From an uncultured Ignavibacteriota bacterium (GTDB lineage: Bacteria; Bacteroidota; Ignavibacteria; UBA10030; UBA8401), in NCBI GenBank assembly GCA_903958625.1, contig CAJBTU010000368.1, positions 1 to 36,213 on the forward strand: a stretch of 36,213 bases of DNA, in the 5' to 3' direction. The position numbers were made by a program, and so were the translations under genes. The notes under the pieces are model-generated. The model saw nothing but the letters and a program-made list of their open reading frames with translations. It was not told the DNA's origin and ran no database searches. This document shows positions 1-8,044 of the stretch, piece after piece (positions within the stretch are counted from its first letter, which is position 1; each line of letters starts with the position of its first letter).

Positions 1-592
1 CGGCAACCATGTCTATGCCGACCAGATTTTCGCTCCCTGACGGTATGATCACATCGGCATACCGTTTGCTCGGTTCAACAAATTCAAGATGCATCGGTTT
101 CACGGTGGTAACATACTGATTCATAACCGAATCTATTGAACGGCCCCGTTCGATGATATCGCGTTTCAAGCGACGGAGCAAACGTTCATCCGCATCGGTG
201 TCAATGAAGATCTTGATATCCATCAGATTGCGCAATTCCAGCGAAGCAAAGATCAAAATTCCTTCGATGATGATGATGTCTTTCGGATCAAGATGCCGCG
301 TTTCTTTCATCCGTGAATGCGTTGTAAAATTATACAACGGCTGCTCGATGGAAATTCCTTTTCGCAACTCCCTGATATGCTCAATCAGCAACGATGTCTC
401 AAGTGAATCAGGATGATCAAAGTTTATCTCTGCCGGAGTCATACCGCCGTACGTTGTGATGTCGCGATAGTACGAATCATGTTGAATGACAACAACATTC
501 TCCGTAAAATGCAACCGTTCGAGAATTTTGTTCGTTACCGAGGTTTTTCCTGAACCTGTACCGCCGGCAATTCCTATAACTAATTGGCGCAT
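1..592 (-). CDS. udk: Uridine kinase (3' end cut by window edge)
   Basis: Cytosolic pyrimidine-salvage enzyme that phosphorylates uridine/cytidine to UMP/CMP with ATP or GTP. Reading the minus strand from the ATG at 592 gives 197 residues before the window edge. Visible are the P-loop GGTGSGKT (residues 10-17), the substrate-binding HDSYY motif, NFDHPDS, an IIIEGIL strand and an RLLRRLKRDIIERGR lid-like segment, all in the order seen in bacterial Udk (about 205-215 residues), so only a short C-terminus is missing. An AAGGA sequence lies upstream of the ATG. It is transcribed divergently from the glycosyltransferase cluster at 725. Family assignment is secure; the absent C-terminus cannot be judged. 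Confidence 0.95.
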   Translation of the reverse strand, partial: MRQLVIGIAGGTGSGKTSVTNKILERLHFTENVVVIQHDSYYRDITTYGGMTPAEINFDHPDSLETSLLIEHIRELRKGISIEQPLYNFTTHSRMKETRHLDPKDIIIIEGILIFASLELRNLMDIKIFIDTDADERLLRRLKRDIIERGRSIDSVMNQYVTTVKPMHLEFVEPSKRYADVIIPSGSENLVGIDMVA

Positions 593-689
593 ATCGTTTC
601 CTTTTTTAGACTAAAGAATATAATTGAAGAAAACGAGAAAGCAAACGCTATTCAGAGTAAATAAATTGCATAAAACAATTTCTATTGTA

Positions 690-719
690 TTGAATAGCAT
701 CAAATCTTTGGCTATTTTG
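690..719 (+). promoter_or_regulatory. Possible Bacteroidota-type promoter with near-leaderless start
   Basis: TTG at 690-692, a 20-base spacer, then TATTTTG at 713-719 resembles the Bacteroidota primary sigma pattern TTG-N19/21-TAnnTTTG, one base short in the -7 box. Transcription would begin only about 0-3 bases before the ATG at 725. Sequence match only. Confidence 0.3.
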
Positions 720-724
720 CATTT

Positions 725-1828
725 ATGGTTGAACATTTTTTTTTCTGGATCCTTCTGCTCCTTTGCGCCGGATATTTCAGTATATATTGTGTTTTGTGGC
801 ATGGTTTAACCGGACTTTTAAGTCCGAAGGTTGCTGCCGATCAACAAGGAATCTCCATTATCGTTGCAGCGCGAAACGAAGAGAGGCATATCGCTCAATT
901 GCTACAATGCCTTGTTTCGCAGAATTATCCACCTGAAAAATTTGAAATTCTCGTTATGAATGACCGTTCGACCGATTCAACGGCTTCCATCGTAGAATCA
1001 TTCGCTTTACTCCATGGCAATGTGCGATTAGTCAATATCACTTCGAACAGCAGCGATATGCCGCATAAGAAAAATGCACTGCGTTCAGGCATCGCTCAAT
1101 CCAAATTTGATATTCTTGCTTTCACCGATGCCGACTGCGAGGTACCCAAGAACTGGCTTGCGGAGATATCAAAAAATTTCCCGGATGACTTCGGTGCCGT
1201 TGCGGGTTTCAGTCCAAACGTCTTAACGCCGTCAAATTCTTTTTTGCGCTATGAGGAGAACAAAAATTCGCTGATCGCCGCTTCGGCCGTTGAATTGAAA
1301 AATGCTTTTATGTGCACGGGAAGAAATTTTGCATACCGAAAAGAGCTCTATAACGAGGTCGGCGGCTTTGAAAAAATAAAACAATCCATCAGCGGCGACG
1401 ACGATCTTTTTCTGCAGCTCGTTCAGCGTGAGACCCGGTGGAAAATCCGATATATGACCTCGCCGGAAAGTTATGTGCGGACGGCCTTACCGGATTCCTT
1501 CAAGCAGTTTATTAATCAGCGTACGCGGCACGTTTCTGCGAGCAAATTCTATCCGGTGAAAATCCAATTCCTGTATTCGCTGATTCACCTATTCCATCTT
1601 TCTATCGTTGCAGGGTTCTTTGTTTCCCCTTTTATCACATTGATCGCCTGGATGATAAAATTCAATATCGACGGCGCATTTGTCGCCCGCGGAAAAAAGA
1701 TCTTCAATGCAGAGTTCTCTGTGCCGGAATTCATTCGCAATGAAATACTTCTTGTCCTGTATTCTTTCCTTATCGCTCCGCTTGGTTTTCTGGTGAAATT
1801 TGACTGGAAAGGTACCGCCCACACGTGA
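725..1828 (+). CDS. Membrane glycosyltransferase, family 2
   Basis: Predicted inner-membrane GT-A glycosyltransferase that transfers a sugar from an NDP-sugar to a lipid or glycan acceptor on the cytoplasmic face; donor and acceptor unknown. An N-terminal hydrophobic segment (about residues 5-30) precedes the catalytic domain: IIVAARNEE (45-53), NDRSTD (79-84), the DxD-type TDADC (134-138) and GDDD (224-227). The usual acceptor-side QxxRW motif is degenerate, QRTRH at 265-269. Two or three C-terminal membrane helices follow (about 280-360). First gene of an eight-gene run; its TGA overlaps the GTG start of the flippase-like gene as GTGA. The ATG at 725 has no clear Shine-Dalgarno. A second, similar GT2 lies two genes downstream. 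Confidence 0.88.
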   Translation: MVEHFFFWILLLLCAGYFSIYCVLWHGLTGLLSPKVAADQQGISIIVAARNEERHIAQLLQCLVSQNYPPEKFEILVMNDRSTDSTASIVESFALLHGNVRLVNITSNSSDMPHKKNALRSGIAQSKFDILAFTDADCEVPKNWLAEISKNFPDDFGAVAGFSPNVLTPSNSFLRYEENKNSLIAASAVELKNAFMCTGRNFAYRKELYNEVGGFEKIKQSISGDDDLFLQLVQRETRWKIRYMTSPESYVRTALPDSFKQFINQRTRHVSASKFYPVKIQFLYSLIHLFHLSIVAGFFVSPFITLIAWMIKFNIDGAFVARGKKIFNAEFSVPEFIRNEILLVLYSFLIAPLGFLVKFDWKGTAHT

Positions 1829-2769
1829 GAAAATTCTTTTCACATCCCATTGTTGCAACTTCTGTGAAGCTTCTTGTCTCAACTGTCCTGCTGGGAGGAT
1901 TGGTTTATTATATTGACGGAGCGGCCGTAATGCTTTCATTAAGAAATGCGAATGCATTCTTCCTTTCCATCGGGTTTATGCTGGCGGCCTTACAGCTTGT
2001 CGTCCATTTTTACCGCTGGAGATATTTGCTGCGGTTGATCTCCAAAGAGATCACCAATGAAGAGGTCATCACGTCGCTGTTTGTCGGATTCATGGCAGGG
2101 TTCTTCACTCCCGCTCAACTTGGTGAAGTTGCCGGCAGAATTGCAAGTCACCCCACCGTCAACAAATCCCACGTTATCGGCATTACGATCATCGACAAAT
2201 TATATTGGGCGGCATTGACCTTTATCATCGGCGGGACGGGATTGTTGGTATTTGCATCGATCCATTTTACTGAATTCTGGCATCCTTACTACTCGATCAT
2301 TGTCATATGCGTATTGGTTTTGATCGGTGTCGTATATCTTCTGCCGGAAAAGGTCAAAATACTTCTCAAGCGGCTTCCGGAAAAGATCCGCCTCCATCGC
2401 TTCTATGAAATAATATTGGTCATTGAAAATAAATTTCACAACAACAATGCGAGGGTATTGTTCGCTTTGACCGCGCTTCTGTACGCCGTCATCCTTTCCG
2501 AGTTTTATTTTCTGGCGGCCGCGTTTGGGACAGTCTCTCTTGCCGATGCATTGATGTGTGCTGCTTCGGTATTCTTCGTCAAAGCCGTGATCCTGCCGAT
2601 CTCGTTCGGCGATCTTGGTGTGCGTGAAAGCGCTGCTGTATTCTTTTTTGAAAAAGCCGGTGCAAGTGCGGCCGTTGCATTCAACGCCTCAATCACGATG
2701 TCGTTCGCCAATGTCATCGTTCCAACGGCGATCGGAGCATTGCTCGTTATGAGATTGAAGAGGAAATAA
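1825..2769 (+). CDS. Flippase-like integral membrane protein (LPG synthase TM-region family)
   Basis: 314-residue polytopic membrane protein of the lysylphosphatidylglycerol-synthase transmembrane-region type (UPF0104/YbhN/AglD-like). Several hydrophobic helices, the early FYRWRYLL segment (near residue 63) and the GFMAGFFTPAQLGEVAGR segment (near residues 89-106) are typical of the family. The C-terminal part ISFGDLGVRESAAVFFF (around 258-275) matches the family's conserved late helix pair. No soluble aminoacyl-transferase domain is attached, so it is not an MprF. Members are thought to move or bind lipid-linked substrates, but this is rarely proven. GTG start overlapping the upstream stop and a 1-base TAATG overlap with the next gene suggest translational coupling to two GT2 enzymes. 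Confidence 0.8.
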   Translation: MRKFFSHPIVATSVKLLVSTVLLGGLVYYIDGAAVMLSLRNANAFFLSIGFMLAALQLVVHFYRWRYLLRLISKEITNEEVITSLFVGFMAGFFTPAQLGEVAGRIASHPTVNKSHVIGITIIDKLYWAALTFIIGGTGLLVFASIHFTEFWHPYYSIIVICVLVLIGVVYLLPEKVKILLKRLPEKIRLHRFYEIILVIENKFHNNNARVLFALTALLYAVILSEFYFLAAAFGTVSLADALMCAASVFFVKAVILPISFGDLGVRESAAVFFFEKAGASAAVAFNASITMSFANVIVPTAIGALLVMRLKRK

Positions 2770-3917
2770 TGCAGACTTTCCTGGAATATACATCCTTTCT
2801 GCTGATTGTTCTGTTAGCGGTCTATGTAAGGCAGATATTGTATTTTTTTCGCGGTCTCGCACGTCTGACAGCAGGAAAAAACACATATCAGCATTCCGTC
2901 ACGGTCATCATTCCGGCGCGCAACGAGGAGAAGAACATTGAACGTGTTCTGAATTCTCTGCTTCGGCAGAATTATCCTAGAGAAAAACTGGCGATCATTG
3001 TGATTGATGATCAATCGGACGACAGGACGTCGCTCATCGTGAACGAAATTGCGCAGAATTCTCCGATAACGATGACACTGTTGCAGTCCGATATAACATC
3101 AACGATACGTTCCCCCAAGATCCGTGCGATGACCCTGGGAATCCAGCACTCAATGAGCGAGATCATCGTTACAACAGACGCGGATTGCATCGCTTCTTCC
3201 GGATGGATCTCAACGATCAATTCGTATTTTGAAGAGAATGTCGGCGTGGTCACCGGACTAACGGTGTACGGTAAAGACGACCGTATCTCTGCGTCGTTCT
3301 GGGGGATCCAATTCCTGGATTTCATCTCCTACACGGCGATTGCTGCAGGAGCAATTGGTATGAAACGGGTGCTTGTGAGCAACGGAAGCAATATGGCATT
3401 CAGCATTAAAGCGTTCGACGAAGCCGACGGATTCGAGACATTGCTGCATATCAATACGGGTGATGACTCGCTGCTCGCACAGAAGATCGTCGCGTCTGGA
3501 AAATGGAAGGCGCGGTTTGCTGTTGAAGAAACTGCTGCGATCATTACTCATCCTGTCTTAACCTGGAAGGAAGTATTCCAACAACGGATGCGGTGGGTTG
3601 GACAAACGGCATACTATCCGCCATACATGATGTTCTTTATGATCTGCACTTTCATCATGTTCATTGCACTGACGGTGACAATTCCGATAACACTGTATGA
3701 ATGGAACAGTATTCCATGGATCGTACTCATCGGAAAATTTTCGGCCGATTATCTTATCATGAACCGGTTTGCCGTTATAACAAAGACAACAGATGCGATG
3801 AAATATTTTTTCATCACTGCGGTCATCCACATTCCGTTCGTACTTATTTCCACGGTCGGCGGATATTTTTTCTCGTTTGAATGGAAAGACCGGAAACTGA
3901 AAAAAGAATCTGCATGA
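2769..3917 (+). CDS. Membrane glycosyltransferase, family 2
   Basis: Second GT2 enzyme of the cluster, 382 residues, with an N-terminal anchor (about 5-28) and three C-terminal membrane helices (about 283-375). Catalytic motifs are complete: VIIPARNEE (46-54), DDQSDD (80-85), TDADC (136-140), GDDS (231-234) and an intact QQRMRW (271-276), the acceptor-side motif that is degenerate in the GT2 at 725. This layout is typical of processive or lipid-directed GT2 enzymes. Its ATG overlaps the upstream TAA by one base and its TGA overlaps the deacetylase ATG. The sugar transferred cannot be read from sequence. Confidence 0.88.
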   Translation: MQTFLEYTSFLLIVLLAVYVRQILYFFRGLARLTAGKNTYQHSVTVIIPARNEEKNIERVLNSLLRQNYPREKLAIIVIDDQSDDRTSLIVNEIAQNSPITMTLLQSDITSTIRSPKIRAMTLGIQHSMSEIIVTTDADCIASSGWISTINSYFEENVGVVTGLTVYGKDDRISASFWGIQFLDFISYTAIAAGAIGMKRVLVSNGSNMAFSIKAFDEADGFETLLHINTGDDSLLAQKIVASGKWKARFAVEETAAIITHPVLTWKEVFQQRMRWVGQTAYYPPYMMFFMICTFIMFIALTVTIPITLYEWNSIPWIVLIGKFSADYLIMNRFAVITKTTDAMKYFFITAVIHIPFVLISTVGGYFFSFEWKDRKLKKESA

Positions 3918-4534
3918 TCACCCATACCGGCATACTGCATCGGACCCTCTTCCCTTCTTTGCTCTGGCGAATGCCGGGAAAGAAGATATATCTTACCTTC
4001 GATGACGGGCCGCATTCTGTCGCCACTCCCGCCGTTCTGGATGTTTTGAAAAAACATGAAGTCCGAGCGACTTTTTTCCTTTCCGGCGAGAATATTCCGG
4101 GCCGGGAAAACATCGTTGAGCGAATTTCAAACGAAGGGCACTCCATTGGAATCCATGCATACAACCATTCGCGGATGCTGGCATTTTCAAAGAGCCAGAC
4201 AAAAAACGAGATCGAACAAACAGGAAAGATCGTATCGGACATTATTCATCGTAATGTCCGGTTGTTTCGTCCGCCGTTCGGTTTCTTCTCATGGAAAACA
4301 ATCTCTGCCGCGCGTGATCTAGAATTTTTACTTGTACTGTGGAGTTGTTTGACAGGCGATTTCCGGAAGTGGACCGATGAAAAGATCGTACGTGTTTCGC
4401 TGAAAGACCTCTCGGGCGGTGCGATCCTTGTATACCATGATAATGACCTCACGCAACACCGGATCGTTAATATCCTGGACAGTGTCATCCCGGAAATCAA
4501 GCGGCGCGGTTACAAATTTGGAGCGATACGATGA
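3914..4534 (+). CDS. Polysaccharide deacetylase (NodB-type, CE4)
   Basis: 206-residue carbohydrate esterase family 4 enzyme, expected to remove N-acetyl groups from an N-acetylated sugar via a metal-bound His-His-Asp site. All NodB motifs are visible: TFDDGP (28-33), HAYNH (81-85), RPPFG (119-123), a LWSCLTGDF segment (142-150) and LVYHDN (172-177). There is no clear signal peptide, so it may act on a lipid-linked intermediate at the inner membrane; this is inference. I chose the ATG at 3914, which overlaps the upstream TGA as ATGA like its neighbours, over an in-frame ATG at 3881 lying inside the upstream gene. It overlaps the next gene by four bases. Confidence 0.9.
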   Translation: MITHTGILHRTLFPSLLWRMPGKKIYLTFDDGPHSVATPAVLDVLKKHEVRATFFLSGENIPGRENIVERISNEGHSIGIHAYNHSRMLAFSKSQTKNEIEQTGKIVSDIIHRNVRLFRPPFGFFSWKTISAARDLEFLLVLWSCLTGDFRKWTDEKIVRVSLKDLSGGAILVYHDNDLTQHRIVNILDSVIPEIKRRGYKFGAIR

Positions 4535-5613
4535 AGAAGAAACGAATATTGATCGCTCCGCTCGATTGGGGTCTTGGTCATGCCACAAGGTGTGTCCCGA
4601 TTATCAATGAACTTATCGCGAAAGGATTTGAAGTCATCGTGGCGGCCGACAATCGTCCTGCGGAACTGTTGAAGAAAGAGTTCCCCGGTCTTGAACATGT
4701 CCGATATCCCGGATATTCCATCGATTATCCTGCGAATGCAAATATGGCGTGGACAATGTTCCGTCAACTTCCGAAAATCTTCAAGGGAATTGCTGATGAA
4801 CACAGATTGCTGGAGACATTGGTGTCTGAGCTCAAGATTGATGCTGTAATTTCCGACAACCGTTGGGGCGCCTATTCAGAGAATGTTCCCTCGATCTACA
4901 TGGTTCATCAACTTAGGATCCTGCTCTCCGAATATATCCGCTGGGGACAAGGAATTGTTGATTTTGCAAACAGGCAACTGATGGCGCCATTTACGGAAGT
5001 GTGGATACCTGACTCCGGTTCAGAAAACAATCTCAGCGGAGCACTGTCTCACAATTCGGTACTTCCGCAAAATTCTTTTTTCATCGGTCCCTTATCACGA
5101 TTGAAAAAGATTTCCACATTCAATAAAGAGCTTGATGTGCTCGTGATCCTTTCAGGACCGGAACCTCAGCGGACAATGTTTGAAACACTGATCACGGAAC
5201 AATTAAAAAAAACCACGATGCGTGCGCTGGTGGTAAGAGGAACACCGGAACGATTTCTCAAGATGAAATTGTCCGACACACTCACACTTATCGGCTCCCT
5301 TACCTCCGATGAATTGTCGGAAGCGATAGCGTCATCGCACATTATTATTTCGCGACCCGGCTACAGTACGGTCATGGATCTATCGTTTCTCGGTGCCAAT
5401 GCTATTTTTGTGCCGACGCCGCAGCAAACGGAACAGGAATACCTAGCGCAGCGGCTGAAGGATCAAAAGATCTGTTATTCCGAATCACAAAAAGATTTTT
5501 CGCTGACGCGGGCGATCGCACAGTTCAGTTCCTACTCCGGATTTTCACAATTTCAAAACGATTATTCAGTGCTTCGCCAGCGCATTGACCACCTCATAAC
5601 AACAATATCATAA
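4531..5613 (+). CDS. MurG-like GT-B glycosyltransferase
   Basis: 360-residue GT-B fold enzyme similar to the glycosyltransferase 28/MurG C-terminal group. The N-terminus (ILIAPLDWGLGHATRCVPI) is the glycine-rich acceptor-side loop, and the C-terminal part carries SRPGYSTVMDL followed by VPTPQQTEQEYLAQRL, which corresponds to the UDP-sugar binding region (about residues 272-310). Members transfer hexosamine or hexose from UDP-sugars to lipid or glycan acceptors at the cytoplasmic membrane face. No signal peptide or membrane helix. It sits after the deacetylase with ATGA coupling and before the PHP gene with a TAATG overlap. Substrate unknown. Confidence 0.82.
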   Translation: MKKKRILIAPLDWGLGHATRCVPIINELIAKGFEVIVAADNRPAELLKKEFPGLEHVRYPGYSIDYPANANMAWTMFRQLPKIFKGIADEHRLLETLVSELKIDAVISDNRWGAYSENVPSIYMVHQLRILLSEYIRWGQGIVDFANRQLMAPFTEVWIPDSGSENNLSGALSHNSVLPQNSFFIGPLSRLKKISTFNKELDVLVILSGPEPQRTMFETLITEQLKKTTMRALVVRGTPERFLKMKLSDTLTLIGSLTSDELSEAIASSHIIISRPGYSTVMDLSFLGANAIFVPTPQQTEQEYLAQRLKDQKICYSESQKDFSLTRAIAQFSSYSGFSQFQNDYSVLRQRIDHLITTIS

Positions 5614-7223
5614 TGTTCCTATTTCCTTTTTTTCTCTACGCCGAGACACATTACCGTTTCAAATATTTCTTCAGTTTGTACAAGAACTCCGAACCGGAGA
5701 TCATCGCCGATGCTCCTCACCGGCTTGATCCGGACAAACCATATCCGATCCTAATTTTGATCAAGGATGCCGACAAATACCCCGTTGACCTGGTGAGCAT
5801 TACTATAACCGTTACCCACAATGCACGAAAAGAATACAGCCATACATTCGAATTCTCTCCGATATTGAAGATCAATACACATCTCTGGTGGAAGATCCTT
5901 GACCTGAATTTTACCGGAAATTTGGCTTCATTATTCGGGATGATGAACGTCGATGTAGAGATCACCACAAAGCAGAACGGGAAAATAAAAATAACCCGCA
6001 ACAACAATCACCGGTTCACGTCGAAACCGCCGTTGAAATTCTATCGTTCAAAGACACATCTTCCGTCTATCAACGGCTGGATCTTCGGTGACACGCACAC
6101 ACATTCCACTTATACCGAGGACCAGGTCGAATTCGGCTCTCCGATAGCCGTCGCTCCGCATTTATGCCGTTCAATGGGACTATCATTCGTCGGAGTCACC
6201 GATCATTCTTACGATCTGGATGATTCGGTCGATAATTATCTTTTGAACGACCCGAATCTGCCGAAATGGAAGGCCTATCAACTTGAGGTCGATCTCTTGA
6301 ACGCTCAAGAAAAGGATTTTGCCGTACTACGCGGAGAGGAAGTTTCCTGTACCAATTCAGAAAACAATAATGTCCATTTTCTTCTATTCGGCAACCGCCG
6401 TTTCTTCCACGGATCCGGCGATGGTGCGGAAAAATGGTTCAAGACCGACAGTGAATTCACCATCCAGGAAATTATTGCTCAAAAAGAAAAAAATGTCGTG
6501 GTCTATGCTGCACATCCGACGGAAGAGGTCTCATTCATTCAGCGGCTTTTATTGAAGCGCGACGAGTGGTCGGTAACGGATATGGTCGACAAAGGACTCG
6601 CGGGAATCCAAATTCTTAATGGCGGCCGTACTGATGGTTTCTACCGCGGCATGGATATATGGAAATGGATGCTCAATCGCGGCGAAAAGAAGTTCCTTCT
6701 TGCGGGCAATGATGCGCACGGCAATTTCAACCGGTACGTTCAGATCAACATCCCGATGGTCACGTTCAGGGAAAACGAAGATCAGCTCTTCGGCAAGATG
6801 AAGACCGCCGTACTGTCCCCTTCTATTTCAGAAGCTGACATTATTGAAGCAATAGGGAAAGGCAGAACCGTTGTGACCAACGGACCGCTTCTGACGATCG
6901 AATTGGAAACAGATTCGCCAGACGTGGGCAAGGTAGGAGAAACCGTCAAAGGGAAAAAATTTGTGGTAAAATTGCATGGTGAGACAACCGACGAATTCGG
7001 GAAATTCAGTTTTATCAAAATCTATTTCGGGATCATCGGAAAAGGAGAACGCATTCTGTTCGAGATCAGACAGTTCAGGAATCCGCATTCCATACATCAG
7101 ATCAGCGATTGGCATCAAGCGGAATTCTTTTCGTATATTAGAGCAGAGGCTTACACTCAGCATGCACACGGAATAGACCGTGACGGATTCTGTTATACAA
7201 ACCCGATTTGGATTCAACCGTAA
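5613..7223 (+). CDS. PHP-domain metallohydrolase (CehA/McbA-like)
   Basis: 536-residue protein with an all-beta N-terminal region (about 1-145) followed by a PHP metal-dependent hydrolase domain. Metal-ligand motifs are clear: THTHS (161-165), TDHS (196-199), GEE (241-243), AAHP with H301, and GNDAHG (365-370). A further beta-rich segment (about 400-536) completes a CehA/McbA-like architecture. PHP enzymes hydrolyse phosphoesters or related bonds using a tri-metal site; the substrate here is unknown, but the operon points to a glycolipid or envelope glycan. The N-terminus MFLFPFFLYAE is hydrophobic and could be a short signal sequence. Start codon overlaps the preceding stop by one base. Confidence 0.83.
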   Translation: MFLFPFFLYAETHYRFKYFFSLYKNSEPEIIADAPHRLDPDKPYPILILIKDADKYPVDLVSITITVTHNARKEYSHTFEFSPILKINTHLWWKILDLNFTGNLASLFGMMNVDVEITTKQNGKIKITRNNNHRFTSKPPLKFYRSKTHLPSINGWIFGDTHTHSTYTEDQVEFGSPIAVAPHLCRSMGLSFVGVTDHSYDLDDSVDNYLLNDPNLPKWKAYQLEVDLLNAQEKDFAVLRGEEVSCTNSENNNVHFLLFGNRRFFHGSGDGAEKWFKTDSEFTIQEIIAQKEKNVVVYAAHPTEEVSFIQRLLLKRDEWSVTDMVDKGLAGIQILNGGRTDGFYRGMDIWKWMLNRGEKKFLLAGNDAHGNFNRYVQINIPMVTFRENEDQLFGKMKTAVLSPSISEADIIEAIGKGRTVVTNGPLLTIELETDSPDVGKVGETVKGKKFVVKLHGETTDEFGKFSFIKIYFGIIGKGERILFEIRQFRNPHSIHQISDWHQAEFFSYIRAEAYTQHAHGIDRDGFCYTNPIWIQP

Positions 7224-8041
7224 TGAAAATTATCGTTTTCCTCCTTCTCTCTCTTCTCTCGTTCACCTATCCCGCAGAATCAGGATTTTCATCTGCCTCC
7301 GGACCGCTTCTGTTCAAACCGTTGTCGGCCAATACGTTCGAACCGCGGATGGGTTTGATCTGGCACGCAAACAACAACCGGTTAAGACTGGATATCGGAA
7401 ACTCTGTTGACATGGTCCAATACACCATTGAGGGACAGAAAAAGCGGTTGACGCTCGGTTCCGATTTTTTTACATACACGCAGCTGCGCGGCGAAAAGAA
7501 TTTTCATTTCCCTGTTGATGCGGTAGATTATCTTTTCGGATTCAATGTCAATTACAGCGATTCCATGCAAAACGGAATCCTTTCCTCGCGTCTGCGGCTG
7601 AGCCATATCAGTGCGCATTTTGTTGACGGACATTTTGACGGCACGGCAGGACGATGGAAGGATGCAATAAATCCGAGGGTGTACAGCCGAGAATTCTTTG
7701 ATCTTGCGGTAAGCTATGAACCAGAACAATCGTTTCGTTTCTATGTTGGAACACTCTACCTCTGGCATCTCGATCCGACAACTTTACCAAAATTCCTTGC
7801 GTATGCAGGCAGCGAAGTTCATCTCGATCTCACCGCCGCTGTTCAGGGATATGCCGCATATCAATTCACGGCAACCGGCCTGCGTCCGAGACATGAATTT
7901 CAGGCGGGAACGAAGATCGGAAATTGGAGCGGACGCGGAACAAAATTATTTTTTACCTATTATTCAGGCAACAGTATCCACGGTGAATACTACGATCGCA
8001 ACGATGAGTATTCCGGCGTTGGATTCAATATCGATTTTTAA
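7223..8041 (+). CDS. Predicted outer-membrane beta protein (DUF1207-like)
   Basis: 272-residue exported protein with a clear signal peptide (MKIIVFLLLSLLSFTYPAES). The rest is rich in alternating aromatic/polar beta strands and ends in YSGVGFNIDF, a terminal aromatic typical of outer-membrane barrels. The overall pattern, including an FFTYYSGNSIHGEYYDRNDEY stretch near the end, resembles DUF1207 proteins; that match is from memory and not certain. I chose the ATG at 7223, which overlaps the upstream TAA as TAATG, over an in-frame TTG at 7208. It stands between the PHP hydrolase and the M50 protease and may be the outer-membrane component of the same process. Confidence 0.6.
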   Translation: MKIIVFLLLSLLSFTYPAESGFSSASGPLLFKPLSANTFEPRMGLIWHANNNRLRLDIGNSVDMVQYTIEGQKKRLTLGSDFFTYTQLRGEKNFHFPVDAVDYLFGFNVNYSDSMQNGILSSRLRLSHISAHFVDGHFDGTAGRWKDAINPRVYSREFFDLAVSYEPEQSFRFYVGTLYLWHLDPTTLPKFLAYAGSEVHLDLTAAVQGYAAYQFTATGLRPRHEFQAGTKIGNWSGRGTKLFFTYYSGNSIHGEYYDRNDEYSGVGFNIDF

Positions 8042-8044
8042 ATT

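Noticed and set aside
153-416. 87-codon plus-strand frame at the window start
   Set aside because: Antisense to the uridine kinase, whose motifs are unmistakable.
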